Assembly (NCBI GenBank): GCA_002011475.1
Contig: MTNP01000044.1
Location: 1 to 43,872, forward strand
Length of the DNA: 43,872 nt
Reading direction: 5' to 3'
From: Dehalococcoides sp. JdFR-54
GTDB taxonomy: Bacteria; Chloroflexota; Dehalococcoidia; JdFR-54
Numbering within the stretch: the stretch's first letter is position 1; the number at the start of each line of letters is the position of its first letter. Shown here piece after piece: positions 19,411-27,207 of this stretch. The position numbers and the translations under genes were made by a program. Below the pieces are notes generated by a model that was given only the letters and a program-made list of their open reading frames with translations, was not told the DNA's origin and did not search any database.

Positions 19411-19935
19411 CTAGCCTCCTTCCAACTGTTGTATTCTAGATTGCAAAATGGTGACCAGCCGGCCCAGGTTTGCGGCTAAGACGTTGGCCAGGCTTTGCAG
19501 CGGATTGTTCAATTGACGCAGGAACTGGGCTATCAGAACCTCTCGGGGTGGGGCGGTGGCCAGGATGGACACCTCCCGGGGGGTGAGCACCTGATGGTAA
19601 AACAACCCCCCCTTGACGGTGAGCCCCAGCCTGGCGGAGCGGATATACTCGGCCAAGGTTCGGGCTGCCGTCGTAGCCTCATCAAAGCCGAAGGCAATGG
19701 CCGTGGGCCCCTCCAAAAGCGGAACAAGGGCCTCTCGGCCCGCCTTCTGGGCTGCCAGGCGGGTCAGGGTGTTCTTGACCACGTGGTACTCGATACCGTG
19801 CTTGCCCAGATGACGGCGCAGCTGGCTGAGCTGGGCGGTATTGAGCCCCCGGTAGTCGGTGAGCAGGGCTATGGTGCTCCTGGAAAGCAGTTCCTGGAGC
19901 CTGTCCACCACCTCAGCCTTTTTGTCCCGTAACAT
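19411..19935 (-). CDS. rplJ: 50S ribosomal protein L10
   Basis: Base of the L7/L12 stalk, binds 23S rRNA. The start [55 protein letters not shown] and the alpha-helical tail that docks L12 dimers are present; about 174 residues. The ATG at 19935 has GGAGGTAAGG upstream; a start at 19962 would sit inside the leader. It is preceded by the L10 leader RNA, which normally lets L10-L12 repress its own synthesis. One base separates its stop from the rplL start. Confidence 0.96.
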   Translation of the reverse strand: MLRDKKAEVVDRLQELLSRSTIALLTDYRGLNTAQLSQLRRHLGKHGIEYHVVKNTLTRLAAQKAGREALVPLLEGPTAIAFGFDEATTAARTLAEYIRSARLGLTVKGGLFYHQVLTPREVSILATAPPREVLIAQFLRQLNNPLQSLANVLAANLGRLVTILQSRIQQLEGG

Positions 19936-19965
19936 GCTCGCCTTACCTCCATAATAATGCAAGAG

Positions 19966-20070
19966 AGCCCTTGCCCCAGGGGCAAGGGCTCACACCAGAC
20001 GATAATCCTCTGGCTGGCTCCCGCCTCGGCAGGCTTCTTTTAAGCCCCTGGGGCACCTGCTGTCTTCGGC
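19966..20070 (-). ncRNA. Ribosomal protein L10 leader
   Basis: Between rplA and rplJ the minus strand shows the L10-leader pattern: GACAGCAGGTG near its start, a GCCCCAGGGGC hairpin (20052-20042 region), the conserved CCTGCCGAGG block, and a final perfect hairpin AGCCCTTGCCCC / GGGGCAAGGGCT (19966-19990) followed by a moderately T-rich stretch. In bacteria this leader binds L10(L12)4 and controls rplJL expression. The final hairpin could work as an attenuator. Confidence 0.8.
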
Positions 20071-20106
20071 GCAACGCCTTCTTGAAATATTCCGTTGCTC
20101 AAGAGA

Positions 20107-20823
20107 TCACTGGCCGCTGCTCAGGGCCAGGGTGGGCTTCAGATCCAGCTTTATCCCCGGCCCCATGGTGGTGCTCAGGGTGGCGCTGCGGATATATTGG
20201 CCCTTGGCGCCACTGGGCTTGGCCCGGAGCACCGCCTCGATGACAGCAGCCAGGTTCTGCACCAGTTGCTCCTTGTCGAAGCTGGACTTGCCGATGGGCA
20301 GGTGGATGATGCCGGTGCGGTCCAGCTTGAACTCCACCCTCCCCTGGGCGGCCTCCGCGATGGCCCGAGGCAGATCCTCAGCGGGCACCACCGTACCTGC
20401 CTTGGGGTTAGGCATTAGCCCCCGCCTGCCCAGGATCTTTCCCAGGCGGCCCACCTTGCCCATCATATCCGGGGTGGCTATGGCTACATCGAACCCCAGC
20501 CAGCCCCCCTCGATTTGCTTGATGAGCTCGTCGCCGCCAACGTAGTCGGCCCCGGCCCCTTGGGCGATCCTGGCCGCCTCGCCCTGGGCGAAGACCAAGA
20601 TGCGCACCTTTTTGCCCAGGCCATTGGGCAGCAGGGCCACCCCCCTTACCTGCTGGTCAGCGTGGCGGGGGTCGACCCCCATTCGGAGGTGGAGCTCCAC
20701 CGTCTCGTCGAAGGCGGCATATTTGGTCCTCTGGGCCAGCTCGATGGCTTCCTGGGGTGAATAAGTGCGGAGCCTGTCCACCTGCCTGGCTGCTTCCAGA
20801 TACTTTTTGCCTGCCCTGGCCAT
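20107..20823 (-). CDS. rplA: 50S ribosomal protein L1
   Basis: Binds 23S rRNA at the E-site stalk and, in many bacteria, the mRNA of its own operon. 238 residues, normal length. Features are [62 protein letters not shown] (read in parts) and [15 protein letters not shown]. Three bases separate it from rplK, so the two are coupled. The next gene, rplJ, follows after the 171-base gap that contains the L10 leader. Confidence 0.98.
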   Translation of the reverse strand: MARAGKKYLEAARQVDRLRTYSPQEAIELAQRTKYAAFDETVELHLRMGVDPRHADQQVRGVALLPNGLGKKVRILVFAQGEAARIAQGAGADYVGGDELIKQIEGGWLGFDVAIATPDMMGKVGRLGKILGRRGLMPNPKAGTVVPAEDLPRAIAEAAQGRVEFKLDRTGIIHLPIGKSSFDKEQLVQNLAAVIEAVLRAKPSGAKGQYIRSATLSTTMGPGIKLDLKPTLALSSGQ

Positions 20824-20826
20824 GCC

Positions 20827-21249
20827 TCACTCCACCTCGATACCCATGCTCCGGGCGGTGCCCTCTATGGTGCGCATGGCCGCCTCCAAGTCCGTAGCCA
20901 TGAGGTCTGGCATCTTGACCTGGGCGATCTCGCGCAGTTGGGCCCTGGTGATCTTGCCCACCTTCTGGCGGTGGGGGAGGCCGCTAGCCTTCTCCACCCC
21001 CAGGGCTCGCTTCAGGAGGTCGGCAGCGGGGGGGGTTTTGGTGACGAAGCTGAAGGAGCGATCTTCATAGACAGTAAGCTCCACGGGCACGATGGAACCC
21101 ACCTGGGAGGCGGTGCGCTCGTTGTATTCCTTGCAGAAGGCCATAATGTTAACCCCGTGCTGGCCCAGGGCGGGGCCCACTGGGGGCGCGGGATTGGCCT
21201 TGCCGGCCGGGATTTGCAGCTTGATGATGGCTCTTATCTTCTTGGCCAT
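20827..21249 (-). CDS. rplK: 50S ribosomal protein L11
   Basis: Part of the GTPase-associated centre with 23S rRNA. 140 residues. Motifs: [55 protein letters not shown], and the RNA-binding C-terminal domain ending [12 protein letters not shown]. It is the first ribosomal protein gene after nusG (13-base gap), in the common bacterial order nusG-rplK-rplA. Confidence 0.98.
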   Translation of the reverse strand: MAKKIRAIIKLQIPAGKANPAPPVGPALGQHGVNIMAFCKEYNERTASQVGSIVPVELTVYEDRSFSFVTKTPPAADLLKRALGVEKASGLPHRQKVGKITRAQLREIAQVKMPDLMATDLEAAMRTIEGTARSMGIEVE

Positions 21250-21262
21250 TTTGTTTCCTGGT

Positions 21263-21829
21263 CTAGATCTTTTCCACCTGCAAGAAGTCCAGCTCCACCG
21301 GGGTCTCTCGGCCGAAGAAGGAAACCAACACCCTCACCTTGCCCTTCTCCGGGCTGATGTCATCCACCACGCCCACGAAATCGATAAAAGGCCCATCCAC
21401 AATGCGCACACTCTGCCCCCGGCTCAGGCCCACCTTGATCCGGGGCGTTTCCGCCTCCATCTGCCTCATGATGGACTTGACCTCCTCTTCGCCCAGGGGC
21501 ACAGGGGTGAGCTTGCCCTTCTCATCCTGGCTGGCCACGAAACCGGTGACACCGGGGGTGTTGCGCACCACGTTCCAGCTCTCGTCGCTCATTTTCATTT
21601 GCACCAGGACATAGCCGGGGAAGATACGGCGGGAAACGGTGCGCCGCTGGCCCTCCCTGACCTCGATCTCCTCCTCGGTAGGCACCACCACCTGGAAGAC
21701 CTTGTCGCTGGCATCCATGCTTTTGATCCGCTGTTCCAGGTTTCGCTTCACCCGCTCCTCATAGCCAGAATAGGTATGGACTACATACCATTGCTTTTCC
21801 GAATTGACGGTGCCCGCCTTTTTGACCAT
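21263..21829 (-). CDS. nusG: Transcription termination/antitermination factor NusG
   Basis: Binds RNA polymerase through its NGN domain and ribosome or Rho through its KOW domain. The NGN domain opens [20 protein letters not shown]; the centre has [28 protein letters not shown] (segments); the KOW part reads [42 protein letters not shown] in segments. About 188 residues from the ATG at 21829, which lies four bases after the secE stop. A longer frame to 21880 would overlap secE. Confidence 0.96.
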   Translation of the reverse strand: MVKKAGTVNSEKQWYVVHTYSGYEERVKRNLEQRIKSMDASDKVFQVVVPTEEEIEVREGQRRTVSRRIFPGYVLVQMKMSDESWNVVRNTPGVTGFVASQDEKGKLTPVPLGEEEVKSIMRQMEAETPRIKVGLSRGQSVRIVDGPFIDFVGVVDDISPEKGKVRVLVSFFGRETPVELDFLQVEKI

Positions 21830-21833
21830 GGTT

Positions 21834-22064
21834 CTAGCGTCCCCACAGGAATATTTTGTCGGCGAACTCGCTGAAGCCATAATCCACCACCCCCAAGATG
21901 ATCCCCACCGCGATAGCCACGATAAGGACCATAACAGTGAGATGGAGCGCCTCCCGTCGGGTGGGCCAGACCACCTTTCTGAGCTCGGCGATGGTCTCCG
22001 GTATGAAACTTAGTCTGGCTGCGAGTCTTGAGCCAATCCCTTTAGAACCAGTCTGCTTGCGCAC
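21834..22064 (-). CDS. secE: Preprotein translocase subunit SecE
   Basis: Small essential subunit of the SecYEG channel. 76 residues with the SecE core: FIPETIAELRKVVWPTRREA (amphipathic cytosolic helix with the conserved KVVWPTR), then one membrane helix of about 20 residues. It follows rpmG by 28 bases and precedes nusG directly, the standard order. Confidence 0.95.
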   Translation of the reverse strand: MRKQTGSKGIGSRLAARLSFIPETIAELRKVVWPTRREALHLTVMVLIVAIAVGIILGVVDYGFSEFADKIFLWGR

Positions 22065-22092
22065 CGGAGAAAGCCCTCCTCAACCAAGCAAG

Positions 22093-22260
22093 CTACTTGG
22101 TCTCTCGATGCGGGGTGTGGAGACGACAGCGAGGGCAATATTTCCTGAGCTCCAGGCGCTGGGGGTCATTCTTGCGATTCTTGGTTGTGGTGTAGTTTCG
22201 CTCCCGGCACTGAGTACAGGCGAGATGAATGATTATCCTCGACTCTCCCTTCTTGGCCAT
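22093..22260 (-). CDS. rpmG: 50S ribosomal protein L33
   Basis: A 55-residue gene between tuf and secE. The translation starts [18 protein letters not shown] and includes [20 protein letters not shown] and [14 protein letters not shown]. Cysteines at 15, 18, 42 and 45 form the zinc-ribbon of Cys-containing L33 proteins. The start codon is three bases from the tuf stop, so it is read as part of the same transcript. Its position between tuf and secE is the conserved one in many bacteria. Confidence 0.95.
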   Translation of the reverse strand: MAKKGESRIIIHLACTQCRERNYTTTKNRKNDPQRLELRKYCPRCRLHTPHRETK

Positions 22261-22263
22261 GGG

Positions 22264-23463
22264 TTACTCAAGGATCTTGGTGACCACCCCAGCCCCCACG
22301 GTCTTGCCCCCCTCACGGATGGCGAAGCGCAAGCCCTCCTCCAGAGCCACCGGATAGATGAGCTTTATCTTCATCCTGATGTTGTCGCCGGGCATTACCA
22401 TCTCCACCCCTTGGGGCAGCTCCACGGCGCCGGTGACGTCGGTGGTCCTGATATAGAACTGGGGTTTATAGCCGTTGAAGAAGGGTGTATGCCGGCCCCC
22501 CTCCTCCTTGGTGAGCACATAGACCTCAGACTCGAAATGGGTGTGGGGGGTGACGGAGCCTGGCTTGGCCAGCACCTGGCCGCGCTCGATCTCGTCGCGC
22601 TCCACGCCTCGCAGCAGCACCCCTATGGCATCCCCGGGCTCGGCCTCATCCAGGGTCTTGTGGAACATCTCCAGGCTGGTGGCCACGGTCCTGCGGGTGT
22701 CCCTGAGGCCCACGATCTCCACCTCGTCCCCGGGGCGGATGGTGCCCCGCTCCACCCGGCCGGTGGGCACAGTGCCCCGACCCTTAATGCTGAAGACGTC
22801 CTCCACAGGCAGCAGGAAGGGCTTGTCTCGGTCACGCACTGGGGTGGGGATATAGTCATCGATGACATCGAGCAAGTTCCAGATCATGCCGCACCACTTG
22901 CACTCCCGCTTGCCGCAGCCGCACTCCCCGGCCTTGAGGGCGCTCACCCGGACGATGGGGGTGGTGTCGCCGGGGAAGCCGTATTTGTTGAGCAGCTCCC
23001 TGAGCTCCAGCTCCACCAGCTCCAAGAGCTCCTCATCTTCCATGGCATCCACCTTGTTGAGGGCCACCATCACACAAGGCACCTCCACCTGGCGGGCCAG
23101 GAGCAGGTGCTCCCGGGTCTGAGGCATGGGGCCATCGGGGGCGCTCACCACCAGGATAGCGCCATCCATCTGGGCAGCCCCGGTGATCATGTTCTTGATA
23201 TAGTCGGCGTGCCCCGGGCAGTCTATATGGGCATAATGGCGCTTCTCCGTCTCGTACTCTATGTGAGCGATGGCGATGGTAAGCCCTCGGGCCTTCTCCT
23301 CAGGGGCATTGTCGATGCTATCGAAGGGGCGGAACTGGGTGGGGCCCGCCTTGGAGAGCACCAAGGTCATGGCCGATGTCAGTGTCGTCTTGCCGTGGTC
23401 AACATGGCCAATAGTGCCCACGTTGCAATGGGGCTTGGTGCGCTCGAACTTCTTTTTCGCCAT
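22264..23463 (-). CDS. tuf: Elongation factor Tu
   Basis: Delivers aminoacyl-tRNA to the ribosome. 399 residues from the ATG at 23463, preceded by AGGAGG. The G domain shows [16 protein letters not shown] and [21 protein letters not shown] is switch I. Domain 2 begins [20 protein letters not shown]. Just before it, about residues 178-190, is a cysteine-rich stretch, [14 protein letters not shown], in place of the usual variable linker after SALKA. The gene stands directly behind three tRNA genes, as tufB does in E. coli, and leads the rpmG-secE-nusG-ribosomal protein operon. Confidence 0.98.
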   Translation of the reverse strand: MAKKKFERTKPHCNVGTIGHVDHGKTTLTSAMTLVLSKAGPTQFRPFDSIDNAPEEKARGLTIAIAHIEYETEKRHYAHIDCPGHADYIKNMITGAAQMDGAILVVSAPDGPMPQTREHLLLARQVEVPCVMVALNKVDAMEDEELLELVELELRELLNKYGFPGDTTPIVRVSALKAGECGCGKRECKWCGMIWNLLDVIDDYIPTPVRDRDKPFLLPVEDVFSIKGRGTVPTGRVERGTIRPGDEVEIVGLRDTRRTVATSLEMFHKTLDEAEPGDAIGVLLRGVERDEIERGQVLAKPGSVTPHTHFESEVYVLTKEEGGRHTPFFNGYKPQFYIRTTDVTGAVELPQGVEMVMPGDNIRMKIKLIYPVALEEGLRFAIREGGKTVGAGVVTKILE

Positions 23464-23480
23464 TTTTATTCCTCCTTGGC

Positions 23481-23555
23481 TGGAGCCCACAATCGGATTC
23501 GAACCGATGACCCCGTTCTTACCAAGAACGTGCTCTACCACTGAGCTATGTGGGC
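23481..23555 (-). tRNA. tRNA-Thr (GGT)
   Basis: Cloverleaf on the minus strand: acceptor GCCCACA/TGTGGGC, D arm GCTC...GAGC, anticodon stem CGTTC/GAACG with loop TTGGTAA giving GGT, T arm ATCGG-TTCGAAT-CCGAT, and an encoded TCCA end. It ends 18 bases before tuf. Confidence 0.96.
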
Positions 23556-23591
23556 GTACTATTTATTTCGATCTTCTTTTTTCACTCCCTA

Positions 23592-23677
23592 TGGTGGAGG
23601 GGGTAGGATTCGAACCTACGCAGGCTTCCGCCGGCAGATTTACAGTCTGCTCCGATTGGCCACTCCGGCACCCCTCC
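23592..23677 (-). tRNA. tRNA-Tyr (GTA)
   Basis: Long variable-arm tRNA: acceptor GGAGGGG/CCCCTCC, anticodon stem CAGA/TCTG with GTA, a class II variable arm, T loop TTCGAAT and an encoded ACCA end. Confidence 0.96.
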
Positions 23678-23688
23678 CCAGTGCCCCC

Positions 23689-23761
23689 AGCCCGAGAGGG
23701 GATTCGAACCCACTAACCTACCGATTACAAGTCGGTTGCGCTACCATTGCGCCACTCGGGC
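23689..23761 (-). tRNA. tRNA-Thr (TGT)
   Basis: Acceptor GCCCGAG/CTCGGGC, anticodon stem ACCGA/TCGGT with loop CTTGTAA (anticodon TGT), T arm with TTCGAAT. CCA is not encoded: the discriminator T is followed by GGG, unlike the other two tRNAs here. First transcribed gene of the tuf operon. Confidence 0.95.
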
Positions 23762-23776
23762 ATCTGGAACTCCCCT

Positions 23777-23805
23777 AGTATAGACGGGAGCTATACAAAA
23801 GTCAA
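23777..23805 (-). promoter_or_regulatory. Promoter of the tRNA-tuf-ribosomal protein operon
   Basis: TTGACT (23805-23800), 17 bases, TATACT (23782-23777), ending 15 bases before the 5' end of tRNA-Thr(TGT). Both boxes differ from consensus at one base. Likely drives all genes down to rplL. Confidence 0.8.
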
Positions 23806-23966
23806 GCATAGCCTTCCGCCCGGCGCAATCCCTTTCGCCAACCCATTTCGGCTAAAACAAAGAACTGGCCCAAAGCCAGCGTCATAATTATAGCATCTTG
23901 AGATTGGGGACGCAAGGGCTTGGTCGAATATTCCCGGCGCTTATCTGGGGTGGCTTCCCTTCTATC

Positions 23967-23995
23967 TTGAACCACCCCTCCCAGAGGGCTATAAT
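23967..23995 (+). promoter_or_regulatory. Promoter of the acyl-CoA synthetase gene
   Basis: TTGAAC (23967-23972), 17 bases, TATAAT (23990-23995). The GAGGAGGG ribosome site begins 18 bases later. The 23806-23966 stretch between the two divergent promoters shows nothing else I can name. Confidence 0.6.
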
Positions 23996-24026
23996 CATCG
24001 GGATTCGGCCTTGAGGAGGGCTTTTG

Positions 24027-25457
24027 GTGAAGGACTTGATGGCCAAGTTAGACAGGGCCTTTAACCCCCGCTCGGTGGCGGTGGTGGGGGATAGCACCAA
24101 GCTGGATTATATGTGGCTCAACGCCATGAGGACCTTCCAGGGCGAGGTATATTCCGTTCAGGTCAATCCCAAGGACATACCCCATATCCAGAAACTGGGC
24201 TTCGATAATTACCACAGCCTCCTGGATATACCGGGCCCTGTGGACTACGTGGTGCTCTCCGTGCCCCGCAAGGTGGTGCCCCAGATCATCAGCGATTGCA
24301 TCCAGAAGGGGGTGGCTGGCGTCTCCTTGTTCACCTCCGGTTTCGCTGAGACCCACACCGAGGATGGGCTAGAATATCAGCAGCGCCTCACTGCCATGGC
24401 GGAGGGGGCTGGCCTGGTGCTCATCGGTCCCAACTGCATGGGCATTTATAATCGGCGGCTGGGCCTGAGACAAAATCCGGAGCAGCCTGTGGGGGAAGGG
24501 GGCGAGGTGGGGTTTATCTCCCAGAGCGGCACCCATGCCGTCCTGCTCAGCCTGGCCGGGGCCTACCATGGTATAAAGCTGAGCAAGTCGGTGAGCTATG
24601 GCAATGCCATTGTCCTGGATAGCCCCGACTATCTGGAGTATATGGCCCAGGACCCGGAGACCAGGGTCATCGCCATGTACATTGAGGGGGTGAAGGAGGG
24701 CCGGCGCTTCTTCGAGGTGCTGCGACGGGCGGCCAGGGCCAAGCCGGTGGTGGTGTGGAAGGGGGGCCGGACAGAGGACGGCTTCAGGGCCACATCCTCC
24801 CACACTGCGGCCCTGGCGCAGTCGCCCCAGGTATGGCATGCCCTGGTGAAGCAATGTGGCGCCATCCAGGTCGATAGCTTCGATAGCCTGTTAGATACAT
24901 TGAAGGTGTTGCTCCACTGCAAACCCACCACCGGCCACAACCTGGCCCTGGTGGCCATGAGCGGCGGGCAGTCTGTGGCCATAGCCGATGCCTTCACCGA
25001 GGCCGGCTTCAGGGCACCGCCCCTCACCGAGACATCCTATCGGGAATTGGCCTCCTTCTTCGACATCATCGGCGGCAGCTACCAAAACCCCTTTGATATC
25101 GCCTGGAATGTGCCCAGCGTGGAGGGGGTGATGAAGCTCATCGGGATCGTGGATCGGGATGAAAACATCGACGGCATAGTTCTGGAGATAGGCGTTTTCT
25201 TCCTGGAACGGCGCTGGCGGGAGAAGTGGGCCGACAATATAGCTGGTCTCATCGATGCCCTGGCCAGATTCAAGGCCCAAAGCCGTAAACCGCTCCTGGT
25301 GGTGGTCGTCCCGACCAACCGGGAGGAGGCAGCCCTGGAACTGATGGCCAGGCTGGGGGACAAGGGCATCCCCGGCCTCCCCAGCTTCGAGCGGGGGGCG
25401 GTGGCCCTGAGGCGGGTGGTGGATTACTATCGGGCACGGCACGCCCTGGGGCAATAA
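24027..25457 (+). CDS. Acyl-CoA synthetase (NDP-forming), alpha-type subunit
   Basis: Of the ADP-forming acetyl/acyl-CoA synthetase family, which couples acyl-CoA cleavage to ATP formation. The N-terminal CoA-binding domain reads FNPRSVAVVGDS, NPKDIPHIQKLGF and VVLSVPRKVVPQII; the ligase domain carries IGPNCMGIYN, GFISQSGTHAV and ATSSHTAALAQS, holding the probable phosphohistidine. The second CoA-ligase domain follows, ending near residue 476. The ATP-grasp beta part is absent, and no beta-subunit gene is next to it, so a partner must be encoded elsewhere if it works as ACD. The GTG at 24027 has GAGGAGGG 6 bases upstream; TTG 24024 and ATG 24039 are alternatives. Confidence 0.85.
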   Translation: MKDLMAKLDRAFNPRSVAVVGDSTKLDYMWLNAMRTFQGEVYSVQVNPKDIPHIQKLGFDNYHSLLDIPGPVDYVVLSVPRKVVPQIISDCIQKGVAGVSLFTSGFAETHTEDGLEYQQRLTAMAEGAGLVLIGPNCMGIYNRRLGLRQNPEQPVGEGGEVGFISQSGTHAVLLSLAGAYHGIKLSKSVSYGNAIVLDSPDYLEYMAQDPETRVIAMYIEGVKEGRRFFEVLRRAARAKPVVVWKGGRTEDGFRATSSHTAALAQSPQVWHALVKQCGAIQVDSFDSLLDTLKVLLHCKPTTGHNLALVAMSGGQSVAIADAFTEAGFRAPPLTETSYRELASFFDIIGGSYQNPFDIAWNVPSVEGVMKLIGIVDRDENIDGIVLEIGVFFLERRWREKWADNIAGLIDALARFKAQSRKPLLVVVVPTNREEAALELMARLGDKGIPGLPSFERGAVALRRVVDYYRARHALGQ

Positions 25458-25482
25458 GCGGGATATAAGTAGCCGTGACTCG

Positions 25483-25507
25483 GGGGGTTCCGCGCACCCC
25501 CTATTTT
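25483..25507 (+). terminator. Terminator hairpin after the synthetase gene
   Basis: GGGGGT and ACCCCC (25483-25488, 25496-25501) around a 7-base loop, followed by TATTTT. The stem is short (6 bp) but G-C rich. Confidence 0.55.
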
Positions 25508-25517
25508 CAGGCCCGAT

Positions 25518-25646
25518 TTATCGGTCAGGCGCGTCGGTTGTAGCTCCGTTAACACCTCCGGCAATCGCTATGATTTTGTGCCAGAGATGCCCGTCCTCTT
25601 TTAGATAAACAATGCTCAGCTCATTATTTCTTGCATTTAAAGCCAT
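25518..25646 (-). CDS. Small unassigned ORF, 42 residues
   Basis: ATG at 25646 preceded by AAGGGGGATG, TAA at 25518-25520. The product starts MALNARNNELSIVYLKEDG and ends TTDAPDR; no family recognised. It lies 31 bases after the gltX stop on the same strand. The base composition is clearly more A+T-rich than its neighbours, which may mean it is recently acquired, a fragment of a lost gene, or non-coding. It would fill most of the 220-base gap between gltX and the terminator. Confidence 0.3.
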   Translation of the reverse strand: MALNARNNELSIVYLKEDGHLWHKIIAIAGGVNGATTDAPDR

Positions 25647-25677
25647 CGACACATCCCCCTTCAAAGTATCGTGGACC

Positions 25678-27135
25678 TTAATCCTTTAGCCTCCCCAGCG
25701 CTGCCCTCAACCGCTTGAGGCACCTGTCCCTGCCTAGGACCTCCATGGTCTGGAACAGGGGCGGGGCGGCGGTGCGGCCAGTGGTAGCCACCCTGAGCAG
25801 CCCGAAGAACTGACCCGTCTTCAGCCCCAGCTCCCCGGCCAGGGGCCGCAGCAGACCCTCCAGGGACTCGGCATCGAAGTTGGGGAGGGCCTGGAGGCGG
25901 GGCAAGCTCTGCTCTAGGGCCTCAATGGACCTCTCAGGGGGTAGCCCTTCCATCAGGAGCAAGTCAGCCTCATAGGCCAGGTCGTCCACGAAGAAGAAAT
26001 CGGTCAGCTCTGCGGACTCAGAAAGCAGCTTCATGCGTTCCTGAATAAGGGGCACTATCTTCAACAGATAGCCCTTGTCCACAGGTCTCTCGATGGAGGC
26101 CGGCAGGTCCCTGTCCAAGAAGGGCATCATCCTTTGGGCCAGGTCTTCCACTGGTAGCTGGCGGATATAGACCCCGTTCATCCACAGCAGCTTCTGGTGG
26201 CTGAAGATGGCGCCCGTCTTGCTGATACGCTCCAAGGAGAAGTTGCGGATGAGCTCCTCCCGACCTATGATCTCGGTGCGGTCGTCCAGAGACCAGCCCA
26301 GAAGGGCCAGGAAGTTGACCATAGCCTCGGGCAGATAGCCCTGCTCCCTGAACTCCACAACCGAGGTGGCCCCATGGCGCTTGCCCAGCTTGGAGCGGTC
26401 AGGGCCCAGGATCATGGGCAGGTGGGCGAAATGGGGCAGGCTGTAGCCCAGGGCATCGTAGAGGAGCTTGTGGCGCGGGGTGGAGGAGAGCCACTCATCG
26501 GCGCGGATGACATGGCTGATCTCCATGAGGTGGTCATCGCAGACATTGGCCAGGTGATAGGTGGGGTAGCCGTCAGACTTCAGCAGCACAAAGTCGTCCA
26601 GATGGCTGTTGTCGACAGTGACCTCCCCCTTGATGAGGTCGGTGAAGGTGGTCTGCCCCGAGAGGGGAACTTTGAAGCGCACCACCGGCACGATGCCTTG
26701 GGCCTCATAGTCGAACCGCTCCTCATCGCTCAAATAGCGGCAACGGCGGTCATAGCCTGGGGGCTGGTGGCGGCGCACCTGCTCGGCGCGCATCTCCTCC
26801 AGCCTTTGCGGCGAGCAGTAACAGCGATAAGCGTAGCCCCCATCCACCAGCCGCCGGGCTGCCTCCTGGTATATTTTCAGGCGCTGGGACTGGTAATAGG
26901 GCCCATAGTCTCCCCCCACCCCTGGCCCCTCATCCCAGTCTAGACCCAGCCAGCGCAGGCTGTCCAAGATGGCCTCCACCGCCCCCTCCACCCTCCTCGC
27001 CACATCCGTGTCCTCGATGCGCACTATGAAGCGACCTCCGTGGTGGCGGGCGAAGAGCCAGGTGAATAAGGCGGTACGCATATTGCCCACGTGGGGGAAA
27101 CCGGTGGGGCTGGGAGCAAAGCGCACTCGAACCAT
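25678..27135 (-). CDS. gltX: Glutamyl-tRNA synthetase
   Basis: Class I synthetase charging tRNA-Glu; in this genome the product also feeds hemL through the C5 pathway. 485 residues. The HIGH-type motif is RFAPSPTGFPHVGNMRTALF. The KMSKS-type loop reads DRSKLGKRHGATSV, with Gly at the usual Ser position. Other landmarks are FIVRIEDTD, the zinc-type RCYCSPQRLEEM stretch, and the anticodon-binding C-terminal helices. ATG 27135 is chosen since RVRFAPSPTG must be N-terminal; the promoter sits eight bases before it. No glutaminyl-tRNA synthetase is in the window. Confidence 0.97.
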   Translation of the reverse strand: MVRVRFAPSPTGFPHVGNMRTALFTWLFARHHGGRFIVRIEDTDVARRVEGAVEAILDSLRWLGLDWDEGPGVGGDYGPYYQSQRLKIYQEAARRLVDGGYAYRCYCSPQRLEEMRAEQVRRHQPPGYDRRCRYLSDEERFDYEAQGIVPVVRFKVPLSGQTTFTDLIKGEVTVDNSHLDDFVLLKSDGYPTYHLANVCDDHLMEISHVIRADEWLSSTPRHKLLYDALGYSLPHFAHLPMILGPDRSKLGKRHGATSVVEFREQGYLPEAMVNFLALLGWSLDDRTEIIGREELIRNFSLERISKTGAIFSHQKLLWMNGVYIRQLPVEDLAQRMMPFLDRDLPASIERPVDKGYLLKIVPLIQERMKLLSESAELTDFFFVDDLAYEADLLLMEGLPPERSIEALEQSLPRLQALPNFDAESLEGLLRPLAGELGLKTGQFFGLLRVATTGRTAAPPLFQTMEVLGRDRCLKRLRAALGRLKD

Positions 27136-27143
27136 ACTTTTTA

Positions 27144-27152
27144 ATTGTAACA
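27144..27152 (-). promoter_or_regulatory. gltX extended -10 promoter, near-leaderless
   Basis: On the minus strand TGT-TACAAT (27152-27144), with the ATG eight bases further. No good -35 and no ribosome site. Confidence 0.45.
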
Positions 27153-27187
27153 TCTGCCCACCCCAGGGTCTACACGGGCCACAGATA

Positions 27188-27196
27188 TGGTATACT
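27188..27196 (+). promoter_or_regulatory. Extended -10 promoter of the GT39 gene
   Basis: TGG-TATACT ends 11 bases before the ATG at 27208, so the leader would be about five bases. It is divergent from the gltX promoter, about 40 bases away. Confidence 0.5.
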
Positions 27197-27207
27197 ATCC
27201 AGGAACC

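Noticed and set aside
21898-23544. Long plus-strand frame across secE, rpmG and tuf
   Set aside because: It covers three certain genes on the other strand and has a shadow-like composition.
23556-23591. A fourth tRNA (glyT equivalent) between tRNA-Tyr and tRNA-Thr(GGT)
   Set aside because: Only 36 bases are available and no cloverleaf can form.
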